40,326 nt of DNA from Apostichopus californicus (lineage: Eukaryota; Echinodermata; Holothuroidea; Aspidochirotida; Stichopodidae), in contig JAIPMN010000729.1 of NCBI GenBank assembly GCA_020650975.1, positions 5,490-45,815 of the forward strand. Reading direction: 5' to 3'. The notes under the pieces are model-generated. The model had not been told where the DNA came from, did no database searches, and saw only the letters and a program-made list of their open reading frames with translations. Positions 27,855-39,400 of the stretch are shown piece after piece; position 1 is the stretch's first letter, and every line of letters begins with the position of its first letter. A program made the position numbers and the translations under genes.

Positions 27855-28300
27855 AATGATTCAAAACAATGAAATTATTGATGATCGCAAGAACAACACT
27901 TTTCCTGTTCAAATAAAACAGTACTGTGATTGTTGATGATCACAAGAACAACACTTTTCCTGTTCAAGTCAAACAGAACTGAGAAATTATTGATGATCAC
28001 AAGAACAACACTTTTCCTGTTCAAGTAAAATAGTAATCAGTAATTATTGATGATCACAAGAACAATGGACAACACTTTTCCTGTTCAAGTAAAATAGTAA
28101 TCAGAAATTATTGATCATATTAAACAAGAACAACACTTTTCCTGTTTAAGTAAAACAGTACTGAGAAATCATTGATGAACAATGGACGATACTTTTCCTG
28201 TTCAAATAAAATATTAATTAGAAAGTATTGTTGATGACAAGACCAGTACTTCCCTGTTCAAGTAAAAGAGTAAGGTGAAATGATTGATGATGAAATGAAC
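27855..28300. repeat. Tandem array, about 60-bp unit, seven copies
   Basis: ATTGATGATCACAAGAACAA followed by CACTTTTCCTGTTCAAGTAA and AACAGTA recurs with decreasing fidelity to the right. Confidence 0.85.
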
Positions 28301-30303
28301 CATAAAATAGTAGTATGTAATTGAACCCAAGAGCAATTTGGCAAATTTTTCAAATAAATCGTTTGTATCATGACATTACTGCAAAATATTTTTTCAAAGG
28401 TTAACACTAAAATAGGGTGAATATAATATTTAATAACATCTTCATGAGAAATGAATAGTAAACATAACAGATTAAACTACTTCATAAAGTGACATTTAAA
28501 GTTCTGAAGCTGCAATAAAAATTGAAAAATAGATTTTTTTTGAAATGCAATAACTCAGAAAGAAATTTTTCATATTAGCTATATACAAAGAAAACAAGAC
28601 AATAGTTGTCCCCGTTTCCCGTAAATGTGTTTACATCTTTCACTGTCCTGTTTACATTTTTTGGTTGTCTATGGCATGCTGTTTCTCTACATCGTTGACT
28701 TCGGAAAACTTTGGAAAACTCAATAGGTTTCCCAGAAACCGCAAACTAGAATGCAACATCTTTAAGTCTGCACGAGTCATAAACCAAGTTTCCACCATGG
28801 TTAACATTCATGATACACCACCACCCAGGAGTGAAACACATGGCATTATACTGGAGCTGTGGCCAAGTGGATAAAGGGCGGTCTCATATGAAGCTATGAA
28901 ACTTAGCAATCTGGAGGTTCCGGGTTTGATACCCAGCTGGGTCATAGTAAGGTTGGTTTGTCATCTAAGAGCAATGTACGAAATAAATTGAAAAGATTCC
29001 AAATTTTAGTTAAAATGTTGAACTGGAAGCCACCAGACGTGTAAGTTGTAATCCATAACCTTGCGGGTCTCTCCCAAATTTGTGGTCGCTAAAGCGTCAT
29101 AAAAATAACTGCTGATTAATATTATTATTATGGTAGTACCAGGTATCGATTTATTCACAGACAGATTACTCCCCCCTCCCTCCCCCCCCAAGAATGAACT
29201 AGATCCTCATGGTCCTTGTCCACTTTGAGAACTAGAGCAGGATCAGGACCTTGGTTTCCCTCAGAGAGGTTCACATTAAAAACGGAATGGTCGATGGTCA
29301 AACCAAAGAGTGTTTTGCAAGTCTGAAATGTTCGGAGTCTGTGTTACTCTGAAGTGACGATGGCAAATATTAAAGCAGAGGTCTTGAGTCAAATAATCCC
29401 CGGATCATTCATGCTACAATCTCCATCGCCCTCAAATGGATCCTTCACGAAATATGATTGCAGGGTCTGATCCTGAGTACGGGAGCATTCATACTCTCAG
29501 TTGATCCCCTCATGTTATCAGATCACCCCCCCCCCCCCCCATTGCATTCTCAATGTGAACAGGGCCACCTTTAACCCTAAAAAGCCTGGTTCTTTCAGGA
29601 AAATACAAATAGTTCACTCAAAGTGGCAAGACAGTTATCTTTTTGGCAAACGGTCATCTTTGAGATATCGAACAATCAAGGTAAAGGGAGTGTCTTAGTC
29701 TGATAAAAATTTCACGCATCTGTTATAATATGATAAATGGAATGTTTTAGTAAAATCGGCTGAAAAAGTAGCACTGCTACCAGTGCAACAAAGTTACTTT
29801 AAGTTTAGACTTAATTGACAGGAGATTATTGCCAACAAGAAATACACCCACATTGCGCATTGTCGGTGCCAACGTTGGAACAGCACTAGTGTACTGGCGC
29901 AGGAAACACATCCGTCTCTCTGACAGGGTGCAGAACAACAATAAGTACATCAAACATGGATACACAAATCAAAAGCCACCCTTCCTCCTCCCCCACCCCC
30001 AACCCCCCCAAAAAACAGAAAAATGCTATTAAGATTTAAGAATTATAATTTAAGGTCTATAATGTGGCAAACTATAAAACAAACCCATAGATGGTTTGTA
30101 AAGCAACTGTCTGGCTGGTTCCTACCAAAAATAATAAATACCCAACCACTTACTGAATATGAGCATAACCTCCACATGCTTGTAGTGTGATATCAATGCA
30201 ACCATGATCCATGTAAGTTAGTAAGTTAGATCCATGTAAGTTAGATCCATGTAGACTTAGTGTAAGCTGCATCAGCCAAACCTACACGATTCCACTCGCA
30301 GTA
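28301..30303. other. Intergenic region, 3' flank of PYCR3
   Basis: Apart from a SINE-like fragment (28851-28990), a poly-C run (29526-29540) and AT-rich DNA, nothing is recognised. Part of it should be PYCR3 3' UTR. Confidence 0.5.
28851..28990 (+). mobile_element. tRNA-derived SINE fragment
   Basis: GTGGCCAAGTGGATAAAGG (A box) and GGTTCCGGGTTTGATACCC (B-box region) have a long variable-arm spacing, as in Leu/Ser tRNAs. A non-tRNA tail ends CGAAATAAATTGAAAAG. The body differs from the 32386 SINE family. Confidence 0.65.
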
Positions 30304-30486
30304 TTACTTCGGACTCAGTTCCTCTGCGCGTTTGACTGTCGCCTCTACTGCGTTCATCAGCGCCGCCCTGACTCCCCCTCTCTCCAACTCGTGCACACCC
30401 TTGATGGATGTCCCATTCGGGGAGCAACAAGAATCTTTCACTTGTCCGGGGTGCTTCCCCGTTTCTTTCACAATCGTACCGACACC
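30304..30486 (-). CDS. PYCR3: PYCR3 exon 6 and stop
   Basis: The acceptor is TTTTCTCAG. It encodes GVGTIVKETGKHPGQVKDSC, then CSPNGTSIKGVHELERGG, and ends EELSPK-TAA (stop at 30306-30304). HPGQ.kd and sP.GttI.g are the conserved C-terminal P5CR motifs, including the active-site Thr/Ser region. A TTTATT (AATAAA on this strand) near 29149 is a possible poly(A) signal, unproven. Confidence 0.95.
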   Translation of the reverse strand, partial: GVGTIVKETGKHPGQVKDSCCSPNGTSIKGVHELERGGVRAALMNAVEATVKRAEELSPK

Positions 30487-33400
30487 CTGAGAAAATAAGC
30501 AGAAATATACGGGGACAAAAATACAAAAATAAAATTAAAAAAAACAATAAACAAACAAAACAAACAAATACAAAAAAAAGAAATATGCGACTGGAATAGT
30601 TTGAATGTGGGGTGAGGGATGGGCATGCAAGTTAATATGATGGCTACTGATGGTTAGGATGGATGGTTATGGACGGTGCCAGTGTGTGGACTAATACGTC
30701 ACCACAAGTAAATACTTTGTCATGAACGGTTTTTGCTTGACATTTGTTTTGGAAGTTTGTATAGTGTACAATGTGAAAACAAGAGTCTGACATCATTAAT
30801 GGTTTGTTTTTAAGTTTGTATTTTGGAAGACGAAACTAGATCTAGAAAATTGTCTTTCACAGATAGATTCCCTTCGTTTGAAATTTTACACGATGGTCAT
30901 TCTTTAAAGGAATATATTTTCATCAAACTAAAGTACTGTAGTATAGCTTATGGAAATTTACATCGGCCGTAACATTGCATACTTCATGAGAGTAATGACA
31001 GGTTAGTCTTGACCAGAGTATGCCTCATCACTTTAAACAGGTTAGGCTTGATACCAGCATCATTTTCACATGTTAGGTTAGATTTGATTTATGCTTGGAA
31101 CTTGTTAAGCTAGATGTGTTTTATATGCCTTAAAACATGTTAGGCTTGACGTGATTATGCCTTTGAACAATACTGCCTTTGATTTCAATACATCTTTTAT
31201 AGCATGTAATAACTGACACTATCTTCAAACTTACAATCAGTGACTGGGCAGCCATTTGGATTGCATCCTGTCTTGATATCCCCATCATGACACCTCCATC
31301 GGAGAGACCTTCAAGCACCACGGACATCTGCAGAAAAATTGATCGTTAAAAAAAAAGTTAATTGCTCCTGGTCCATCGCATAGATCTTAGAAATTGTCAT
31401 TTTATGGTTCTGATTCTACCTAAGCATCTTACACACCAGGTGTTAACGGCATTGAAGACTCGCCCCAAACCGCGTGCCGCCATCTGAAAAAGTTAACTTT
31501 CCGTTACTTGCAAGTGAAGTTTTTTTCTTGTCGCTACAAAATGCAGACAGTCATGAAACGTGATACCTTGTTATCTTTTATCTGAACCTGAGATGTCCAT
31601 CGTTGCTATGTACACTGTGTTGTGGGTATTGACCGTAGCTGCGTGTATTGACTGTACACTAGTGTCTAATTACCGACGGTAGCAAGCTGTGTGTATTTTC
31701 TGGGATCGATGGTGGTGTCTAACACTTCTGTTACACCTCATTCGAAACTAGGTCAGATTACCGGCATGAGACGTTTCTTTGTGCGCAAGTCTTCAATGCC
31801 TTTAAGTGCATATCCAGACTGTCTTGCCAATTATTCCCCTACCCGTCTATTGTTTGACCTCAGTTGACCTCGCATAATAATAAACCTCGGCCACCACAGA
31901 AAGAAACGTTGCTCAGTATGCATTAGATCAGTTTTTTTTTAACATTCCTAAATGTCAGTGTAAATTACAAGTAATATCAATGCAGTGATAAGTTTTATAT
32001 CTTAGTACAATAGGGACACTGTTTCCAAATAAATTTTTCATTGGACACCCTTCCTGTCAAATGTTTTTCTAGAACCCCTAGTCCTACAACTCCCAATTTC
32101 ACTACCCTACAACATGAAACAAGAAATGCCAACAGGCAACGTTGATTCCCTTGCCATTTTTAACATGAGAATAGTTAACATCATATTGCATAAAGGAGTT
32201 TTCTAGTTTTGACCTTCACACACACAAATAACAATAGAATTCTGGTACTCACAATGAAATCTACACAATAAAGTATGGTATTCATCTCAGCTTTACTACT
32301 GCCTTACAAGGCTTTCAGACTGATTTATGTTGACCTCAAATGAACTTTGACCTCTACACAAAATTATAAAGTTCTTATACTCTCTGAGGGCGTTGTGGTC
32401 AAGTGGTTAAGGCAGTGGACTTGTGATCTAAGGATTACAGGTTCGAGCCCTGGCCAGATCATTGCGTTGTGTCCTTGGGCAAGGCACTTTATCTCCATTG
32501 TCTCTCTTCACCCAGGTGTATAAATGGGGACTTGCGAGATGACTTGTAAATATAGTTGCGTGCGCCAGTTTGTGACTGCACCCTATGGGAAGTCCCCCAG
32601 GGGACACGTGGCTGTGGTGCCCCAGGAGAGATTGTTTGAATTGTGCACACTTTGGTGTGTAGGTGTGACAAGTTACCAATGACCAGGGTTAAGTACAAGC
32701 GCATAGAACGTTTGGATTATGCGCTATATAAATAACGGGGTAATAATAATAATAATAATAATAATAAGGTGGATCTTCTTTAAATATCACACGCATATAA
32801 ATATGACTCAACTTACCAATGCGATCCCACATCCCAGGATCCCGGACGCTGGTTCAATCAACCGATCCGGCACTTCAAAGCACTGTCCCACGCCGGTGAA
32901 GATCGACTTCACCGTTTCGACATCCTCTCTCGTAGCGTGTGACCCTTGTACCAGGACAACACCGCCCTGGCCTACCGAGCAGGCCATGTTAGGAATTATT
33001 CGGATCATTCTCGTCCCCGCTGGAAAATACTTCAAATATATCAAACATAGGGAACAATGACATTGGTGAAAAGAAATTCTACAAAATCAACCATGTCTAT
33101 ATGCATATTGACTTTTGTATGTGCAGACAGAAATATGACTATGAAAAAATATATATAAAAAAGCAACAATTATGTCAATTATCTATGTATAACTCAGAAA
33201 AGATTTCACTACACATTTAATTATGCAAGAGTAAGTCAGTCTTTCATTGGACTAACCCCAAATTACTATACAAACACACACACAAACACAGGTGTGTTTA
33301 ACATTCAGACCAAGGACCCCATTGTATTTTCCATTTTTCAAATCCACGTACCCTAACCTTAACAATACCCCATACAATAGAATTCTTCCGAGGACGTGGT

Positions 33401-36400
33401 GATTCTTTAAAAATCACAACCTAGGACCTGGAATTCTTTTGTTCAAGTCCTCGGTCAGAATACAAAACAAACGCACATAGGTGTGTTTTACATTCAGACC
33501 GAGGACCCCCATTGTTCTTGCAATTGTTCAAAATCCACCTACCTTATCCCTTAAGAATACTACTGTACCAGGGAATAATTATTTCGGTATCGAATTGCAA
33601 AATGCTTTACAGAATGGTCAAGTTGCTATATAAATTAGATATTAAGCAGTCTTCTACACTCACTGGAAGTTTCAGAAAATTTCTGAAAATTCAGAGCCAT
33701 TGAAAATGCTACACAAAATTTGAACACTAAATTATTCCTTAGATATGTTAACAATTGATAGAATTCTTCTGAGGACATGGTGATGCTTTTCAAATGACAT
33801 CTGAGGACTTCTTTTGTTCAAGTCTTTCTTTTGTTTTTTTTTTGTTCAAGTCCTCTTTTGTTCAAGTCCTCTTTTCGATTTCTTTTGTTCAAGTCCTCAG
33901 TCAGAATACAAATCGCTTGCACATACACACAAACACATAAAAGGAATTAAGATTAAACTTGATTTCTTTGTCATGACATTGTGGAACCATGGAATTAGTC
34001 AGCTTACAATGAGCAAGTAAATTAACAATGAAAAAGTAAATAGGAAATACAGAAAAAGAGTTTTTTTTTACTCGAAATGAGCAAAGTTATTTTTGCCTAG
34101 AATGGGATTTCAACCAGAGGTCACATTTATTGGAACCCTGAGGAAAAACATATGTGTGTGTGTGTTGTGTTGGGGAGGGGGGTCTGGGGGATGGTGGGAG
34201 GGGGACATAGGGTTTTATAAGCCATTATCATGCAAACTTTGTCATCTACATATCTATGGGAGGCTGTTAAATTGAAAAAATATGAAACACTACAGCCTTT
34301 TCTGGTTTCCTCACATAGTTACTGCTCTAATGTTTATGGTTAAAGTTAATGTTAAAGGAGCAATTCACAAATTTTACAGAGAAGCACACACACTCTTCCC
34401 GACAAAATTTGAGCAATTTTACTCACGCTTTCACAGCTTTCCATTGGAAGACTAGCTGCGCATGAAACCACTAAATGCTTCTCAGTTGAGATTTTGGACC
34501 TAATCTGGTTCGCTACTCCTTCAATTTGGTAGGGTTTGCAGGCAAGGAATAACACTTGCGAGAATTCTGCCACTTCACAATTGTCAGTAGTCGTCGCTAC
34601 TTTAAATTCCTTTGAGTAAGAAAAGAAAAAGAAAAAAGATTGTGTATTATTTGCGATTATAAGCTTGAATGATACATGTGCCAAGATGATTTGACAAAGC
34701 TTTGGGTTGCCTAGCAACCAGAGTAATATCTTGACAACACCTGCACATAATCAATAGATAATATATAATGACTAAGTTGATTTCAAAATTTTTTTTTTTT
34801 CAATTGTTGTCTGACAATGACATGGCAGTGTTTTCTTTGTTATTCACAAAAAAGTAGTGTTCACAAATTGCTAGGCCTATTGGTTGCTTTCATTTAGTAT
34901 TATTAACAGACTCCTTTGTAAGGGAAATTTAAGAAAACTCCACTCTTGGAATTTTAATGATTCAACATATTGAAAAATGTCTTGACTATACTTTATTAAA
35001 AGCTTGCCAAATTTATGTTGCAAAACTTCCATCTGCTTTTTGTCTATTTTCTTTATTTATAATATTTCTACCAAAAAAACTTGTAGCAAAATACAGATAA
35101 CTTTGTCAGGCAATCTAACATTCCAAATGATGTACAGTATCACATTTATTAAAAGGAAAATTCAACAAGAAAATGATAATAGAAAAGAAGAGATTAGACC
35201 GCCTACTATGATCCACTTTACTGGCAATGAGGGATGGCTCAAAATGTTAAAATAGTTTACATCCTTTCAAGGTACTTTTATCTTAAGTTTAAGGACTAGA
35301 TATATTAAGAAGGGAGTAAAGCCAACTAACATTGCAGAATATTTCTCTTTTGGGAAAAAGTACTCAATTGTCCGCCACCTGAACATCCATTTAAGCAAGC
35401 CTACATTATTCAACCCAGCATTATTCAACCTAGCATTATTCAACCTAGTCATCAAGCAAAGCCCAATTTTGGTTTTAAAAAAATTGAAGAGTAAATAGGA
35501 TTTTGCAGCCAGTCCTAACATCGGATTGACTTCATTTTCATCAGATATGTAAAAAGGAAAACAACTAGAATACTTGTGAACGAAATCATATTTTTGTCCG
35601 TCAATGCTGAAATATAATTATCATGCATCTTTAATCATTTGGGAGTGACCAAACTAGCAGTGCCCATATTACATTATGGGCTTTTTAGCCAAAGTAAAAG
35701 CTTAACATGAATATTTAGATAGTTAATTGTTCCTTTAAGGTCATGCGTATTCGCCCAAAATTGAAGCAAGCTAAACAAACATTTGGCAAGAAGGTTCACA
35801 AAAGTTCTTTCAGGGAGGGTATGACTATAAAACTGTACCTGGATTTTGCTGAAATTTCTATCACTTGGAGCACTAGTTTTGATTTGAGATGGTTGTAAGT
35901 TACCTGAAAAAGGAGAAGAAAAAAAAACGGGTGAAATATGCAGAGATGCAAATTTTGAGAATTGCACTGTAATTGGAAGGTAAAATTTACAACAAAGAAT
36001 GTGTTTGCATTTTGCAATGTAACATGACGTCCCTGCCACGAAAATACAGAACAAGAACGTAAAATACTTGTGGTGGGACGAGAGGGAGGGAGGTCGGACA
36101 AAATGGATCTTATGAGCCACATTGAAAAGTTTCAACAAATTCATGGGCTCACAACACCCAAGGATGTACCCTCTCCCCATGAAATAGGGTATATTACACT
36201 TCATGGTTACATAAGAAATCAGAAAGCTCTAACATGCACATTGTACATCGGTTATGTCGAAACCTCCTACCATAAACAGGCCTGCCCTAAACCCACAGGT
36301 ACAACCTCCTCAAAGTATTACTACATATATTTGATACCTGCTCATGTTTTTTTGTGGTTTTTTTTTTGTCTTGCAGAGTGCATTAAATAAGAAAGAAATT

Positions 36401-39400
36401 TGACTGATTGACAGCATATTTTCCACAGGTATGACACCTGTCTGTTATACTGTTGTAACAAATGATCAAAATATCAAGAATACTTTTAATATACAAATGT
36501 CAACAATCAGTCTAGTTTAATTAGGTTAAAACAAATACATCTACAGACCTACCAACTCTTCTGGTTTTAACGACTCTCGCTACATTTTAGACACTTTTCA
36601 TGGTCTCTTAAAGGGAGTGAAGACTTGGGCACAAAGAAACGTCTCATGCCGGTAATCTGACCTAGTTTTGAATGAGGTGTAACAGAAGTGTTAGACACCA
36701 CCATCGATCCCAGAAAATACACACACAGCTTGCTACCGTCAGTAATTAGACACTAGTGTACAGTCAATACATGCAGCTACGGTCATTACCCACAACACAG
36801 TGTACATAGCAGCGATGGACATCCATTCTCAGGTCCAGATAAAAGATAACAAGGTATCACGTTTCATTACTGTCTGCATTTTGTAGCGATAAGAAGAAAA
36901 CTTCACTTGCAAGCTACGGAAAGTTAACTTTTTTTCAGAGGGCGGCACGCACTTTGGGGCGAGTCTTCAATGCCTTTAAGGGGCCTTTTCAAAACTCGCC
37001 GTTGCGGTGTGCCGCGGAGAGCCGAATTTCCGCCGTGGCTATGAATATTCTGAATGACATCACTAGGCTTTGACCGAAAAGTCCCGAAGATTAATTAGGT
37101 AGTCAGCAGACAGCATTGTCCGCGGGCACAATGGACAGCCTGCACTGAATAGAACGGCTTATCGTGGAGTGAATGAGTAGGCCTAGCCTATGCCTATTGT
37201 GTTCAGCAGAGTGAAACCCGGTCCTGCAATGCAAGTTTATTTTGTTCGGAGAGAGAAATAAACACAACCTGGCTTACTTGTTTTTTGGCTTGCTTCTTTT
37301 TTATGTTATTTCACATGCCATTTGATATTTTATACCCTGAGAAACAAACCGAAATCCTTATTAAATCAGGTTCGTAAAATGACAATTAGATCGAACATGG
37401 AAGTTACGCAAAGCCTAGCCTACACGCTAAACTTTTTCGTAGTGTATTAAACAATCTACGGTAGGAGAACTAGGCCAACATTACAGCCAACTCCATGAAG
37501 TGAAAACAAATCTCAAGTTCACAGGTGCTTGACCTAGTTTCTCCTTGGCAGCTAGCCAAGAAATGTTTTGACACCAACGTCAAGAACAATGGTATGTTCC
37601 AAAACAGTTTGGGCTTTCATATTCAACAAAACAATAAGCAAGCTGTTTCAAGCACAACCATTTGATTTGGGGGGTTACGGTATTTTATGTAAAGTTGTTA
37701 TGAAAAGCTTCATCCAGAGTACTGTAGCTGCAACAACTTTGCGAACATCGTAGAAGTATTATCGGAAGATTTTGTTGAATATGCCTACTTGGTTGCTGTC
37801 TTCTAGAAATATATGGCGCCTAATGGCGGGTATATTTCTGATAGATTCCCGCGCTTGATATCACCAAAGAGATATTTTGAGAAGTTGTTACTATATTGAC
37901 TGTTTTGAAAGTCTGAATATCGATCTGATAAAAACAAAGGAGGGGAGGGGTCATTGCACCAGAAATCCCGCCCGTGACTTCGGGTCTCCCTGGCCTGTGC
38001 ATAAAACCACTCTCTTCTTTATAACAATTCAACAATCAACGACAGAACGACGAAGACTTGCTCTTTTGTAGTTTATTGACCAAAACATGTTGTGTTCTAA
38101 GGCAATAATTTCTTTATAATTTTCTTGCTGTTTTGTCTTAAGAAATGTTTTGTAACAAAGATTGTGTTCAATATATTAACGATGGGTGTCAGTTGGGTTT
38201 TTTTGCGAAGTCCTTATAGTCTGGTCGATAAAGGTGAAAAATAATAAAATTGTGTTGAATTTATGATGGTATCAAACGTAGCAGAATGTTGTTTTAAAGG
38301 ATGCATAAAAAAAAATTCTCTAGCGAAAAGTTTTATGTGCTAGTCAATTCGGACGCTATTAATGGCTTTCTAAAAGTTAATGGTATTAAACACCCAGAAG
38401 CACGCGTACAGTATTATAGGTTCGATCTGCTTGCCCTCTGTTTGATAAAATTACGTTCAGTGCACATATACTAAGCAGCAAGCGCAGTACACATTGAGCG
38501 GCTAAATATAATTAAGGCCGAAGCCACGGACTCCTTTCTTGACGGAAACTAGCGCTAGGCGGCGAGAGAAATGCTGGAATCACTTCCATATTCGAGCGCG
38601 CTGCTCATAACGCTATTTCACACATGCTAGGCTAGGCTTTTTATGTAACTGCGTGACTTGGCCGTAACTCAGTGCTCGATACGGGCGAATAAACAGAATG
38701 TACAAACGGAAACAGTTCTTACCAAGAGGTTGCATTTAAGACCTTTTTTTATATAACATAAACTTAGAAAATAATTAACATCGAATTTTGTTAGGAAGTG
38801 ACAACTTCAACAGAAAGTAATTTTTTTTTTTTCTTGAAAGTTTGTGGGCCGTTTTTGTGAGATGTAGGCCTATTATAGGCTCATGGCCTACCAATTTGAC
38901 AAGGTGTATATATACTGATGGTGCTTGTATTACGATAGTTGTAGTTACGATGTTGTAAACAACAATAGGTGGGGAAACACTTTCTTGACGAAACAGTAGG
39001 TCGAACTTGGTAAACCACTACAGTATAATAACTTCCTGGACTGAGAGTATCGATCGTTTCTGCTCCTAGCAGCAGTGCTTTCTTTGTAACTCTAATCGGA
39101 TTAAGTGCATGCTAGCTTTGTGGTGGAATATTTCGGAAAGGCTCGGGAGTGATCACTTGAGCTTGCTGCAATAATGAGACACACCTGAGTGCACACGAGC
39201 TGTGCTCTTCCGCGGCATACCGCAACGGCGAGTTTTGAAAAGGCCCCTAAGAGTCAATTGACTTTTAATTGCAAATCTTCTGCAGTTTCTCTAAGCCTAA
39301 GTTTTGATCGGAAATGTATTGGCCATGTGTAGGCCTATGTCATTATTATCCTTATAAATAACCTCTTAACACTTTCAGGCCCTCCAAATTCCACTGCTCC

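Larger units (their letters stand above)
33030..34426 (-). other. PYCR3 intron 3
   Basis: It contains MITE copies B and C, short GT and G-rich runs (34156-34203) and, near 34353, TTAAAGGAGCAATTCAC, which resembles the inverse of a sequence at 35721-35738. Nothing coding is seen. Confidence 0.6.

Noticed and set aside
27855-28300. CRISPR-like array
   Set aside because: Units are contiguous and degenerate with no distinct spacers, and the DNA is animal; it is a minisatellite.
35674-36204. 176-codon minus-strand open frame
   Set aside because: Only the 22 codons of PYCR3 exon 2 (35839-35903) are coding; the rest is intron read-through with no family match.
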